Below the pieces are notes generated by a model. The model was given only the letters and a program-made list of their open reading frames with translations. It was not told where the DNA came from and ran no database searches. Positions 8,603 to 18,634 of a DNA stretch of 64,000 nt are shown here, one piece after another (position 1 is the stretch's first letter; each line of letters opens with the position of its first letter). Made by a program: the position numbers and the translations under genes. The DNA is from an uncultured Acinetobacter sp. (GTDB taxonomy: Bacteria; Pseudomonadota; Gammaproteobacteria; Pseudomonadales; Moraxellaceae): contig NZ_CANLSL010000001.1 of the NCBI RefSeq assembly GCF_947493735.1, forward strand, positions 186,001 through 250,000. The letters run 5' to 3'.

Positions 8603-9169
8603 GTGGCAAAACAACATTCTAAACACTATCTAAAACATCGTTGTTTAATCGCACCGCCTCATTTGGCAGATGATTTTTTTGCCCAAAGTGTGATTTATTT
8701 GGCACGTCATGATGCGGACGGCGCACAGGGTATTATCTTAAATCGTCCATCTGCTGTACCGATTCGGGAACTGCTCAACGATCTTGATATTGATGCCGAT
8801 CATGTCAATCCACATGCGGTACTTCATGGTGGTCCTATCCGTCCTGAGGCGGGTTTTGTACTCCATACAGGACAACCAACGTGGCATTCTTCCATTGCTG
8901 TGGGGGAAAATGTCTGCATCACTACCAGTAAGGATATTCTCGATGCCATCGCCCACAATGAAGGTGTCGATCAATATCAAGTCGCACTGGGCTATGCCAG
9001 TTGGGGCAAACAACAGCTTGAAGATGAAATCGCTCGGGGAGATTGGCTGGTCTGCCCTGCAGATATGGATTTGATTTTTAATCTACCGTACGACCTGCGC
9101 TGGAATGCGGCTTATGAAAAAATCGGCGTCAATCCAAGTTGGCTTGCTGATGAGATTGGTCATGCCTGA
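8603..9169 (+). CDS. YqgE/AlgH family protein
   Basis: A 188-residue UPF0301 (YqgE/AlgH) protein of unresolved biochemical role, almost always encoded next to ruvX/yqgF as here. Family landmarks seen are [42 protein letters not shown] and the [13 protein letters not shown] region. The start is the GTG at 8603. An AGGAG at about 8589-8593 precedes it, and an out-of-frame ATG at 8599 opens a seven-codon reading frame overlapping the start. The stop overlaps the start of ruvX by 8 bases, so the two are translationally coupled. Confidence 0.9.
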   Translation: MAKQHSKHYLKHRCLIAPPHLADDFFAQSVIYLARHDADGAQGIILNRPSAVPIRELLNDLDIDADHVNPHAVLHGGPIRPEAGFVLHTGQPTWHSSIAVGENVCITTSKDILDAIAHNEGVDQYQVALGYASWGKQQLEDEIARGDWLVCPADMDLIFNLPYDLRWNAAYEKIGVNPSWLADEIGHA

Positions 9170-9623
9170 TTCAGATATATTAGATATGAATGCAACTGCA
9201 CAAACCATTATGGCATTTGACTTTGGTACGCAGAAAATGGGCATCGCTGTCGGGCAAAGCTTGATACAAAACAGCAATCCACTGGCACTCTTCCCCATGA
9301 AAGATGGTATCCCGAACTGGGATGATCTACTCAAAATCGTCAAACAATGGCAACCGAATTTATTTCTAGTCGGTTTACCACTCAACATGGATGATTCTGA
9401 ATCAGATTTATCTCGTCGAGCAAGGAAGTTTGCTCGTCGTCTACGCCATCAAACCAATATCGACACATGGATGGTCGATGAACGCCTGACCACACGAGAT
9501 GCACGGCAAGACTTGATGAAACTACACGCGCAGGGTCAAGCCAAGCATATTCAGGCAGATAGCTTAGCCGCAGGCTTATTATTAGAAAGTTGGTATCGTG
9601 AACCACACCGTATTACGCCTTAA
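9162..9623 (+). CDS. ruvX: Putative pre-16S rRNA nuclease RuvX/YqgF
   Basis: RNase H-fold protein linked to 16S rRNA 5'-end maturation (earlier called a Holliday junction resolvase). It is 153 residues from ATG 9162, with the motifs [24 protein letters not shown] and [12 protein letters not shown]; acidic active-site residues are present. A longer frame opens at 9105 but would lie deep inside the upstream gene, so the start overlapping the YqgE stop by 8 bases is preferred; 9186 is an alternative. Operon with the upstream YqgE/AlgH gene. Confidence 0.92.
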   Translation: MPDSDILDMNATAQTIMAFDFGTQKMGIAVGQSLIQNSNPLALFPMKDGIPNWDDLLKIVKQWQPNLFLVGLPLNMDDSESDLSRRARKFARRLRHQTNIDTWMVDERLTTRDARQDLMKLHAQGQAKHIQADSLAAGLLLESWYREPHRITP

Positions 9624-9667
9624 ATGATAAAACTTCATGCCAATTCAAGGCACCAAAGCTCAAATCA

Positions 9668-10822
9668 TTAACACACGATCTTATCAATCAAATGCCCTTC
9701 AACCAATTTGACTTCACTTTGATTAGGATTCATCTGCACCACAAAACGTCCATTGGAATAAATAATATGATCATCTTTAATGACATAACTCATCACACTT
9801 TTTTTCAACACCGTTTGCGTCCCATCAGCGGCAATTTTAAGCAGTTGCCAATTGTTTGGAATTAGTCCTGGGAATTTTTCACCTGACTTGGCATTTTGTG
9901 CAGTGGTCTGCTGTGCTTTGATCAGATTGCCTTCGATAAAAATATCTTCTTCAGACTTTTGCTGTGCTTTGGCAGGATTTGCGCCTGATGAAGTTTTTAA
10001 CGACTCCCCTGTATAACGCTGGGTAAAAAAGTCCAACCAACTGAAAACTGCTTTAAAAATTTTCACAGGAATCAAGGCAATATCTTTTAAACTCCACGTA
10101 CTGGCTTTGCGATATTGATAAGGTCGGCGAAGCACGTACAGATTGCCCTGTGTATCAACCTGCGGTTTAAAATAATCAAACTCAGGTGAGGCAAGGATGC
10201 TATCGAGATCGCCTGTTTTTAGGTTTAGACGACAAATTTCTTTTGGTCCTAGACGCATCGAGCCTCGATCATCCGCACCAAAACCACACGAATCATAATA
10301 AATCAGATCAGGATTTTGGGGATCAAAGCACGGATGCGCATCCACGCACTCGCCTTCGGTAATATATTGAATGCGATTATCATCAATTGCTAAAATGCTT
10401 AAATGTTGCACATAACCATTCAAATCAGCACCTGACAGCACCAGTCGTTGATTGACCCGATCAATGTCCATATCAAAAGTGAGATAGTCATTTTTACGTA
10501 AAATCAGTGCTTCAGGCTCATTAAAATCTGTGAGTGATTTGGAGTAAATCGCCGTACCATCTTGCAGGCAAGCACTATAAATAATTCGTTCCGACGATGC
10601 GATCAGCACATCTGTGGCAAAAATCATCGCCTCATTGTTTTCTTGCTGTGGAAATGCGCCCATAAACTGTGCACCTGCACCGCTATTCTTCCACGATTTA
10701 CGTTGTTTGATTTCTTGAAGATTCTTTCTATATTTATCAATCGCTTGGCACGGTATCACGATGTCTTTTTGATCATAATGATAGTTCAATGCTTTTTTAC
10801 TGAGATAAAAAATCGGAAACAT
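9668..10822 (-). CDS. Hypothetical protein with beta-propeller-like repeats
   Basis: A 384-residue protein of unknown function. It has no signal peptide and no membrane segment. Alternating strand patterns with ISASERIIYSACL-like and NPDLIYYDS-like segments (for example IATDVLIASSERIIYSACL, HPCFDPQNPDLIYYDS, YFKPQVDTQGNLYVLRRPY) are reminiscent of TolB/WD40-like propeller blades that read a tabular or stored value, but no catalytic motif is seen. An Ala/Gln-rich insert lies around residues 280-320. The start follows GAGAGG. It is downstream of pgsA on the same strand, separated by 118 bases. The function is not assigned. Confidence 0.75.
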   Translation of the reverse strand: MFPIFYLSKKALNYHYDQKDIVIPCQAIDKYRKNLQEIKQRKSWKNSGAGAQFMGAFPQQENNEAMIFATDVLIASSERIIYSACLQDGTAIYSKSLTDFNEPEALILRKNDYLTFDMDIDRVNQRLVLSGADLNGYVQHLSILAIDDNRIQYITEGECVDAHPCFDPQNPDLIYYDSCGFGADDRGSMRLGPKEICRLNLKTGDLDSILASPEFDYFKPQVDTQGNLYVLRRPYQYRKASTWSLKDIALIPVKIFKAVFSWLDFFTQRYTGESLKTSSGANPAKAQQKSEEDIFIEGNLIKAQQTTAQNAKSGEKFPGLIPNNWQLLKIAADGTQTVLKKSVMSYVIKDDHIIYSNGRFVVQMNPNQSEVKLVEGHLIDKIVC

Positions 10823-10940
10823 TAAAACCTCTCAATGATTTAAGTTATTTTTTCTAAAATAATTTTAGCGAATTCTGTATAGCGTGCTGTGGTATGAGTG
10901 TGGCGGATTAAAATTGATCAACCACATGTTTTGAAGCATT

Positions 10941-11525
10941 TCAAGGCTGTTTTAAATATGGCCAAGCCGCTTTAAGATAAATAAACATCGACCACAAGGT
11001 CAAAATCACGGCTGTATACAACAACGTATAGGCAATCCATTCTATAGGTTGCCAATTGAGCAAAAATGCCGTAATCGCAATCATTTGAAAGGCGGTTTTA
11101 TATTTGCCGACCGTAGATACAGCCACATTGGTGCGTGCACCAAGCTCTGCCATCCACTCACGCAGTGCAGATACGGTGATTTCACGAGAAATAATCACAA
11201 TCGCCGCAAATGCCATGATAATGGTCGGTTGCCATTGCACAAGGACGATCAATGCCGCTGCTACCATCAGCTTATCTGCTACAGGATCAAGGAAACGACC
11301 AAATGCCGAGCTTTGATTTAAAGCACGAGCAAGATAGCCATCGAACCAATCTGTGATCGCCGCAAGCACAAAAATCCCTGTCAATAAACCATGACGGAAC
11401 ATTGTTCCTTCGTGACCATTAATCTCGAGAGCAGGAGGCCAATAAGCGATTAAAAGAAAAACTGGAATAAGGACGATTCGAGCAATAGTTAAAATATTTG
11501 GAATATTCAGGATACGACCTGTCAT
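10941..11525 (-). CDS. pgsA: CDP-diacylglycerol-glycerol-3-phosphate 3-phosphatidyltransferase PgsA
   Basis: Catalyses the committed step of phosphatidylglycerol synthesis in the inner membrane. The 194-residue protein starts MTGRILNIPNILTIARI and carries the CDP-alcohol phosphotransferase signature DGX2ARX8GX3DX3D in DGYLARALNQSSAFGRFLDP plus the following VAD. Four to five hydrophobic segments are visible. The open frame extends upstream to 11636, but the family start is ATG 11525, preceded by an AGGCGG-like site. On the minus strand it lies downstream of a thioesterase gene and uvrC; uvrC-pgsA neighbourhood is common in gammaproteobacteria. Confidence 0.95.
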   Translation of the reverse strand: MTGRILNIPNILTIARIVLIPVFLLIAYWPPALEINGHEGTMFRHGLLTGIFVLAAITDWFDGYLARALNQSSAFGRFLDPVADKLMVAAALIVLVQWQPTIIMAFAAIVIISREITVSALREWMAELGARTNVAVSTVGKYKTAFQMIAITAFLLNWQPIEWIAYTLLYTAVILTLWSMFIYLKAAWPYLKQP

Positions 11526-11682
11526 ATACACCGCCTGCGACGCCTTCCCCAAGAAAAAATGATGCATGCATTTTCTATCATGCTGTACGCACTCTATACC
11601 ATATTGATAAAACTGTCGAGCTGTGCACGCTTTCAAAATGCTCCGTTTTTAAAAAGCCTGCTCAACAATTCAACCACATAAG

Positions 11683-12492
11683 TTAAGCAAATACTGTGAC
11701 GGTTTGCCGACTGAGCAACAATAGATTTCCTGCGTCATCCCAAATCTGCGCTTGCTCTGTGGCATAGCCATGTTGTGCAAACTCTGTATGCTCTCGATAT
11801 TGTAGCCAAGCATTGCTCTTTAAAACATTGCTTTCTAACTTGTCATCACCGATAAAAGTGAGGTGCCATGTCAATGAATTGGCAGGTGATGGTTTACGAC
11901 ACACCGCTGTGACACCGGGTGGCCAAATATCTGCCAAAGCAATCAAATGCGGTGCTTGCATTGCCACCTGACTCACTTCAGGTTTAAAGCGAAACCAACC
12001 GCCAAAGTCCGCCGAATCGCCCGCTTGAAATGGCATGCTGCCTTCTGCCCAATACAGATCATAATGCTGAAAACACTCTGGAATCATCTCTTTGACATAA
12101 GGCATTTTCACTAAGGTACTGCGCTCCGCAAAGTTCGGTATTGAAGGTAAAGCATCAATACTCACCGCAGATTGCCGTGCTTTGCCAAAGCTTGCGACCA
12201 TGATGGTCTGCACTTGGTCGTTCTGCCATAGTCGAGCTTCTAGCGTAGTGACTGAACCGCCAACTCGTAAAGTTTCTACTGTAATTTTTGAAATCTGATG
12301 TTGCACAGGACCCACAAAGGTAAAGCTGGCACTGAGTGGTTTGCGATCTGCATCACCTAACACCACTTGCGCTCTTGCCATGAGTAACGCTGCAACAAAG
12401 CCACCAAAAACAGTTCGCCCCTGCCCCCAACCTGTTGGCATATCAAAGGTATCCGTCTGGGAAATCAGCTGTAATGCTTGATCAAAATTCAT
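11683..12492 (-). CDS. Thioesterase family protein (TesB-like, double hotdog)
   Basis: A 269-residue probable acyl-CoA thioesterase with tandem hotdog domains. The N-terminal half has GWGQGRTVFGGFVAALLMA, typical of TesB-like (4HBT_3) enzymes, and the C-terminal half has a PANSLTWHLTFIGD core. The substrate is unknown. It lies between uvrC and pgsA on the same strand; its presence there splits the usual uvrC-pgsA pairing. The ribosome-binding site before ATG 12492 is weak. A second, unrelated single-hotdog thioesterase is at 63356. Confidence 0.85.
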   Translation of the reverse strand: MNFDQALQLISQTDTFDMPTGWGQGRTVFGGFVAALLMARAQVVLGDADRKPLSASFTFVGPVQHQISKITVETLRVGGSVTTLEARLWQNDQVQTIMVASFGKARQSAVSIDALPSIPNFAERSTLVKMPYVKEMIPECFQHYDLYWAEGSMPFQAGDSADFGGWFRFKPEVSQVAMQAPHLIALADIWPPGVTAVCRKPSPANSLTWHLTFIGDDKLESNVLKSNAWLQYREHTEFAQHGYATEQAQIWDDAGNLLLLSRQTVTVFA

Positions 12493-12631
12493 AAATTACC
12501 AAAAAGAAATACAACAAAGTGCATAAATAGTGACAATTCCCATCGCATTTGTGAATGATCATTTTGTCTAGATCGTTTGAACATTTTGGTCAATGGAATA
12601 CGCTGAGCTTTCACAATTATTTATGCAACAG

Positions 12632-14431
12632 TTATTCATGCAATACTTTATAAATCGTCCGAGCCATCGCACTACCAATGCCATTCACCGCCATCAGCTC
12701 TTTTTCAGTGGCACGAAGTACGCCTTGTATACCACCAAAATGGGTGAGCACATCCCGACGACGCTTTTCGCCCAAACCTGGGATCACTTCAAGTACCGAG
12801 CCTGCCCGTTTTTTATCACGTTTAGCACGATGCTTGGTAATGGCAAAACGATGCGCTTCATCACGCACCTGTTGAATCAGATGCAAGGCTTTGTGATCTT
12901 CTGCCAATTGGATTTTCGTGCCATCGGTAAAGTGTAAAGTTTCCAAACCCGGTTTACGCCCTTCACCTTTGGACACACCGACCATAAAGGCATCTAAGCC
13001 TAGATCTTGCATGACTTCCATAGCCATATGCAATTGCCCTTTACCGCCATCAATCAACAATAAATCAGGCAACATATTCTTCTTATAGCGACGAGTGAGC
13101 GCCTGACGCATCGCTGCATAATCATCACCGCCAGTAATGTCTTGAATAGCAAACTGACGATAATCTCGCTTACGAGCACCGCCTTGATCAAACACCACAC
13201 ACGAAGCGATCGGCGACTCGCCCATCGTATGACTAATATCAAAACATTCAATCCGATCAATCGGTCGATCAAGCACTTGCTCTAGTTGATGAAAACGCTC
13301 ATTCAACTCCAAGTGATTGGCAAGTTTACCTTTAATCGCATGTTGCACATTCATCTCGGCGAGCTGTTGCCACTCGGCACGGATTTCTCGGACTTGATGT
13401 TTAATCTGAATTTTCTTGTCAAAATGCTGTTTGAGCGCATCTTCTAATAGTTTTTGATCAGGCAGTCGTACATTGACGATTAACTCGCTAGGAATTTCAT
13501 CAGCCACCTGAAAATAAAAATTGGCAATAAAATCACTCATAATTTGCGCAACATCATTGCCTTGCATATCAGGAAAATAGCTCTTGCCACCGAGCATCCG
13601 ACCATTACGCACATGCATGATTTGCACGCACACCACCCCTGCCTGAAACGCAATCGCCAAAATATCCGCTTCGCCTTTGATCTTATAAATCGCTTGCTGT
13701 GACTGCACTTCCCGCAGCAAACCTAAACGATCTCGATAAAATACCGCTTTTTCAAATTCAAGCTTTTCAGCGGCTTGCTCCATGTTTGCAATCAGCTCGG
13801 TGTTCAGCTCTTTAGTATCACCTTTGAGAAAGCGAATCGAATTTTGCACATCTTGTGCATACTCTTCAGGGGATATCAGACCGACACACGGCGCCGAACA
13901 GCGTTTGATTTGATATTGCAGACACGGTCGCTTGCGCTGTGTAAAGAAAGAATTTTCACATTGCCGTACATTAAATAATTTCTGTAAACTGAGGAGCATA
14001 TCTCTTGCGTTATAGGCACTCGGATAAGGGCCAAAAAATTTACCGACTTGATGCTTGCCCTTACCTCGCCCACTGGCAATGCGTGGATACGGCTTATCCG
14101 CTGAAACAAAAATATAAATATAGGATTTATCGTCACGAAGAATGATGTTATACGGCGGACGATGCTGTTTAATCAGATTTTGTTCGAGCAATAAGGCTTC
14201 AGTTTCTGAGCGCACCACCAAAGTTTCAATATCATAAATCCGTGATACCAGCGCCTGTGTCTTAGGATGTTCAATGGTTTTGACAAAATAGCTAGAGATG
14301 CGATTTTTAAGATTTTTGGCTTTACCCACGTACAACAGCTCACCATCCTTACCAAGCATTTTATAAATACCTGGCAAGGTGGTCATGTTGCTCAGTAGAT
14401 TTTCAATATGGGTTTTGGCGTTTGGGTTCAC
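12632..14431 (-). CDS. uvrC: Excinuclease ABC subunit C (UvrC)
   Basis: Makes both incisions in nucleotide excision repair. The 599 residues contain a GIY-YIG nuclease domain ([10 protein letters not shown] to [12 protein letters not shown], residues about 15-95), a four-Cys stretch around [15 protein letters not shown], a UVR motif (about 203-238), the RNase H-like C-terminal nuclease ([20 protein letters not shown] and [10 protein letters not shown]), and a terminal helix-hairpin-helix pair ([14 protein letters not shown] and [13 protein letters not shown]). The start is a GTG at 14431, matching the family N-terminus [14 protein letters not shown] terminator separates it from amt upstream. 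Confidence 0.96.
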   Translation of the reverse strand: MNPNAKTHIENLLSNMTTLPGIYKMLGKDGELLYVGKAKNLKNRISSYFVKTIEHPKTQALVSRIYDIETLVVRSETEALLLEQNLIKQHRPPYNIILRDDKSYIYIFVSADKPYPRIASGRGKGKHQVGKFFGPYPSAYNARDMLLSLQKLFNVRQCENSFFTQRKRPCLQYQIKRCSAPCVGLISPEEYAQDVQNSIRFLKGDTKELNTELIANMEQAAEKLEFEKAVFYRDRLGLLREVQSQQAIYKIKGEADILAIAFQAGVVCVQIMHVRNGRMLGGKSYFPDMQGNDVAQIMSDFIANFYFQVADEIPSELIVNVRLPDQKLLEDALKQHFDKKIQIKHQVREIRAEWQQLAEMNVQHAIKGKLANHLELNERFHQLEQVLDRPIDRIECFDISHTMGESPIASCVVFDQGGARKRDYRQFAIQDITGGDDYAAMRQALTRRYKKNMLPDLLLIDGGKGQLHMAMEVMQDLGLDAFMVGVSKGEGRKPGLETLHFTDGTKIQLAEDHKALHLIQQVRDEAHRFAITKHRAKRDKKRAGSVLEVIPGLGEKRRRDVLTHFGGIQGVLRATEKELMAVNGIGSAMARTIYKVLHE

Positions 14432-14524
14432 TCAATTTACATCATGGCTTCAACGAGAATTATTATATGCTGTGTGATCGTGCAACATTCAAGTCATCAG
14501 ACTAAAAACAACAAAATCTTGCCC

Positions 14525-14551
14525 ACAAAAAAACTCCGCCGAAGCGGAGTT
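14525..14551 (-). terminator. Terminator between amt and uvrC
   Basis: On the minus strand, stem AACTCCGC/GCGGAGTT with a short TTCG-type loop followed by a T-run; it ends the glnK-amt transcript. Confidence 0.85.
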
Positions 14552-14583
14552 TTCTTAGTTTCGAATCTTGCACGTGGTGAGAA

Positions 14584-15990
14584 TTACTCTACACGTTCGC
14601 CATGTTGGCTAAGATCAAGACCCATACGCTCATCGTCAGATTCCACACGGATACCGATGATCAAGTCGATTACTTTCAAGATGATGAAGGTCAATACTGC
14701 GCTGTATGCAATCGTTGCCAATACACCCTCAGTTTGTACCCACAATTGATGCATCATATCAGTAGGTGCGTTCTCACCCATGATGAATTCACTTGCAAAT
14801 ACTGCGGTCAAGATCGCACCAACGATACCACCCACACCGTGTAAACCAAATGCGTCAAGCGAGTCGTCTGCTTTCAACAAGCGTTTTAGACCACTGATAC
14901 CCCAGAAACACACTACACCGCCGATCAAGCCCATGATTAATGCGCCACCAACTGTAACGAAACCAGCCGCAGGTGTAATCACCACAAGACCAGCCACCGC
15001 ACCAGATGCTGCACCAAGTACAGAACCTTTACCACGTACCATACGTTCAACAAGCAACCATGATAGTGCCGCCGCTGCCGCTGCAACTTGCGTTACAATG
15101 ATCGCATAGCTTGCAGAACCATTTGCGCCCAAAGCAGAACCACCGTTGAAACCGAACCAGCCCACCCAAAGTAAGCTTGCGCCGACTACGGTTAAAGTCA
15201 AGTTGTGTGGTGCCATTGCTTCTTTGCCGTAGCCCATACGCTTACCAAGCATATATGCCGCAACTAGACCCGCTACACCTGAGTTGATGTGTACAACCGT
15301 ACCACCAGCAAAGTCGAGTGCGCCGTCATTCGCTAACCAACCGCCACCCCATACCCAATGTGTGATCGGTGCATATACAACGATGACCCAAATGGTGATG
15401 AAAGCAAGCCATGCGCTAAACTTCATACGATCTGCAATTGAACCACTGATGATCGCCACAGTGATGATCGCAAAGGTCATTTGGAAGATGACGAATAGGA
15501 TTTCAGGAATCGTGCCACTGAGTGCATCTGTCGTGATACCAGAGAGCATCATCTTATCAAAGCCACCGATAAAGCTGTTGCCTTCGGTGAATGCCAAGCT
15601 GTAGCCGATCACAACCCATGCAATACTCACCACAGCAGCTGCCGTCAAGCTATGTGCCATTGTGCCCAAAGCATTTTTCTTACGCACCATACCTGCATAG
15701 AACAGTGCCAAACCTGGAATAGTCATCAAAAGTACAAGTGCTGTAGATGTCAAAATCCACGCTGTATCACCTGTATCAAGTGTTGGCTCCTCTTCCGCTG
15801 GTGCAACTTCTTCAACAACAGCCGCTTCCACTGGAGTCGCTTCAACAGCTGCCATTTCTGGAGCTTCTGTTGTTTCAACTGCCAAAACTGTTTCTTCAGT
15901 TGGCGCAGTTGTAGATTCGGATTCGGCCCATACTGGAGATGTACCGAGTAGCGCAGTCGATAGACCAAACGCCAGTAGCAATTTATTCAT
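14584..15990 (-). CDS. amt: Ammonium transporter Amt
   Basis: Inner-membrane ammonium channel of 468 residues, trimeric in this family and gated by GlnK. A signal peptide (MNKLLLAFGLSTALLGTSPVWA) is followed by a Glu/Ala/Pro-rich segment to about residue 75, then eleven hydrophobic segments. Family motifs seen are FYAGMVRKKNALGT, FAGGTVVHINSGVAG and DAFGLHGVGG with the pore histidines. The start at ATG 15990 is preferred over an upstream TTG because GGGGG sits 6 bases before it. It is downstream of glnK in the standard glnK-amt operon, under the sigma-54 promoter at 16461-16476. The acidic periplasmic extension is longer than in E. coli AmtB. Confidence 0.96.
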   Translation of the reverse strand: MNKLLLAFGLSTALLGTSPVWAESESTTAPTEETVLAVETTEAPEMAAVEATPVEAAVVEEVAPAEEEPTLDTGDTAWILTSTALVLLMTIPGLALFYAGMVRKKNALGTMAHSLTAAAVVSIAWVVIGYSLAFTEGNSFIGGFDKMMLSGITTDALSGTIPEILFVIFQMTFAIITVAIISGSIADRMKFSAWLAFITIWVIVVYAPITHWVWGGGWLANDGALDFAGGTVVHINSGVAGLVAAYMLGKRMGYGKEAMAPHNLTLTVVGASLLWVGWFGFNGGSALGANGSASYAIIVTQVAAAAAALSWLLVERMVRGKGSVLGAASGAVAGLVVITPAAGFVTVGGALIMGLIGGVVCFWGISGLKRLLKADDSLDAFGLHGVGGIVGAILTAVFASEFIMGENAPTDMMHQLWVQTEGVLATIAYSAVLTFIILKVIDLIIGIRVESDDERMGLDLSQHGERVE

Positions 15991-16076
15991 TAGATCCCCC
16001 AACCTTTAATTTACGTTGTGCTGACTTGACTTACTAGAGATTAATCTAGTCTGTGCAAATGTCATGCCATGTTGTT

Positions 16077-16436
<360 letters not shown>

Positions 16437-16460
16437 TCATACCAATAGTGGTTTTTACAT

Positions 16461-16476
16461 ATCAATTTTCGTGCCA
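16461..16476 (-). promoter_or_regulatory. Sigma-54 promoter upstream of glnK-amt
   Basis: On the minus strand TGGCACG, four bases, then TTGAT, against the consensus TGGCACG-N4-TTGCW. The -24 block is perfect and the -12 block has one mismatch. The expected transcription start is about 35 bases before the glnK ATG. glnK-amt is a classic NtrC/RpoN target, which supports the call. Confidence 0.82.
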
Positions 16477-16626
16477 AACTTAAGAAAGGTTGGGGAAATT
16501 CCAAAGTTCGCACAATTTAAAGCTATGTTATCCTTACAGTTTACCAGTATTCTTTGAATTATCCATCTTACAACTATCATCTCAGTTACATTTATTGTAT
16601 CTTGATTTTGAGCAGAATATTTTTTG

Positions 16627-16866
16627 ATGAAGACCATGACACCAACTTTAGATAGCTTCGTTCAGGCTTTAAAAGAACAAATCGCCGCACCAAAAGCAGA
16701 CCTTGAGCACAATATCCGTGCAGTTTTGGCAGAAATGGTGGAAAAAATGGACTTGGTATCGAAACAAGAGCTTGAACGCCAAAAAATTGCACTAGAACAA
16801 GCCAATCAACGTATGAATGCCCTGCAACAGCAATTAGAGACGTTGCAAAATCAACTCAAAAAGTAA
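16627..16866 (+). CDS. ubiK: Ubiquinone biosynthesis accessory factor UbiK (BMFP domain)
   Basis: A 79-residue, mostly helical protein (formerly YqiC/BMFP). It consists of an N-terminal amphipathic helix MTPTLDSFVQALKEQI and a C-terminal coiled coil rich in Gln, Leu and Glu (residues about 40-79). The family assists the Ubi complex in ubiquinone synthesis, probably as a UbiJ partner at the membrane. Start candidates are ATG 16627 and ATG 16636; neither has a strong ribosome-binding site. It is divergent from glnK and 67 bases upstream of comM; ubiK-comM adjacency is common. Confidence 0.85.
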   Translation: MKTMTPTLDSFVQALKEQIAAPKADLEHNIRAVLAEMVEKMDLVSKQELERQKIALEQANQRMNALQQQLETLQNQLKK

Positions 16867-16933
16867 CAATTGCGCCAACATCGATCAAAAAACACAGCAA
16901 TTTTTATAAAAACGCACAATAATGGAACAATAA

Positions 16934-18418
16934 ATGAGTTTTGCCAAAGTTTATTCACGCAGTGTACTCGGATTAAGTGCACCGTTAATCGAAGTTGAAG
17001 TGCACGCCAGTCAAGGCTTGCCTGCCCTAACCATTGTCGGTTTGCCAGAAGCCGCTGTTCGAGAAAGTAAAGATCGTGTCCGATCTGCAATTATTAATAG
17101 TGGTTTTCAATTTCCCAATAAACGCCTGACCATCAACCTTGCACCTGCCGATTTACCCAAAGATGGTTCACGTTTAGATTTGGCGATTGCGGTTGGGATT
17201 TTGATTGCATCAGGACAAATCGCTGATGATCGTATAAGTCAGTTTGAGTTACTTGGTGAGCTTGCCCTAGATGGACAACTTCGTCCAATCTCAGGGATTC
17301 TAAGTATTGCCCACGCCTGTAAAAGCTCAGGACGACAATTGTTACTCCCTGAACAAAATGCCGATGATGCCTGCTGTATCCAAGATTTAACGGTCTATGC
17401 GACCAGTAACTTAAAAACCGTTTGCGATATTTTGACGGGAACAGTACAACAGCCTGCGCACCATTATCAGCCGAATCACACTTTACTTGATAATTTGCCT
17501 GACCTTGCAGATGTCAAAGGACAACTGAAAGCTCGCCGAGCTTTAGAAATTGCCGCTGCAGGCGGACACTCGTTACTATTTACAGGACCACCAGGGACTG
17601 GGAAAACTCTGCTCGCTTCACGTCTTCCAAGTATTTTGCCACCACTCACCGATAGCGAAAGTTTAGAAGTTGCAAGCATTTATTCGATTTCCAATCAAAA
17701 TCATGCTTTTGGCGTGCGCCCATTTCGAGCGCCACATCATACAGCCTCTGCGGTGGCATTGGTCGGTGGTGGCTCCAATCCAAAACCGGGTGAAATCACC
17801 TTATCGCACTTAGGTGTATTGTTTTTGGATGAGTTACCTGAATTTGATCGCAAAGTATTAGAAGTTTTACGCCAACCTTTGGAATCAAAAGAAGTCGTAA
17901 TTTCGAGAGCGTCAAGACAGATTTGCTACCCTGCCAATTTTCAATTGATTGCAGCGATGAATCCATGCCCATGTGGCTACGCCTTCCATCAAGATAGTCG
18001 TTGCCAATGTTCAAGCGAAGCAATCAAACGCTATAAAAATCGAATTTCAGGACCTTTACTTGATCGAATTGATTTGCATATTGAAGTGCCACCGCTGTCT
18101 GCGCAAGAGCTTCAACAGCAACAAGCAGGTGAAAACTCTGCGTCGGTACGTGAACGTGTTTTATCAGCCAATCAACAACAGCTCCAACGTCAAGGCTATC
18201 TGAACGCAGGACTCACACCGCAACAAATCGACCAACACGTACAGCTCGATGCGCAAAGTCAGAATATTCTTGCGATGGCACAGCAACGCTTACAGCTTTC
18301 CGCACGTGGCTATCATCGTATTTTACGTGTTGCACGTACCATTGCAGATCTTGCACAGTCTGAGCAAATTAGCACCATGCACATTAGTGAGGCGCTATCT
18401 TATAGAGCTGCACAATGA
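16934..18418 (+). CDS. comM: ComM/YifB family Mg-chelatase-like helicase
   Basis: A 494-residue AAA+ ATPase. In naturally transformable bacteria ComM forms a hexameric helicase that promotes branch migration of incoming DNA. Features are an N-terminal Lon-protease-like subdomain (about 20-150), Walker A GPPGTGKT, Walker B LFLDELPEF, the Mg-chelatase segment with the Cys motifs CPCGY and CQCS, and a C-terminal domain ending HISEALSYRAAQ. Full length and uninterrupted. In A. baumannii this gene is the usual landing site of AbaR-type resistance islands; here it is intact. Confidence 0.94.
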   Translation: MSFAKVYSRSVLGLSAPLIEVEVHASQGLPALTIVGLPEAAVRESKDRVRSAIINSGFQFPNKRLTINLAPADLPKDGSRLDLAIAVGILIASGQIADDRISQFELLGELALDGQLRPISGILSIAHACKSSGRQLLLPEQNADDACCIQDLTVYATSNLKTVCDILTGTVQQPAHHYQPNHTLLDNLPDLADVKGQLKARRALEIAAAGGHSLLFTGPPGTGKTLLASRLPSILPPLTDSESLEVASIYSISNQNHAFGVRPFRAPHHTASAVALVGGGSNPKPGEITLSHLGVLFLDELPEFDRKVLEVLRQPLESKEVVISRASRQICYPANFQLIAAMNPCPCGYAFHQDSRCQCSSEAIKRYKNRISGPLLDRIDLHIEVPPLSAQELQQQQAGENSASVRERVLSANQQQLQRQGYLNAGLTPQQIDQHVQLDAQSQNILAMAQQRLQLSARGYHRILRVARTIADLAQSEQISTMHISEALSYRAAQ

Positions 18419-18634
18419 TCAATCCTGCTCGTGCTGTTGCAATGTATTGACCAAAAATCGTAGAACTATATTTAATTACGTTAGTTTCTTTAGATAAATT
18501 TGCTGTTAAAATCACCAATTTGATCATGCAAGATATTTAGTTCACATCACTTGGCTCGATTATTTGATTGTGGACATTGGCTCTATCACTTGTGCATATG
18601 TTGCATCTACGCCCAGTGTATTAAGGAAAATAAA

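Noticed and set aside
15652-15951. Cys-rich open frame antisense to amt
   Set aside because: It is the shadow of the Glu/Ala/Pro-rich amt N-terminus in another frame, with no ribosome-binding site.
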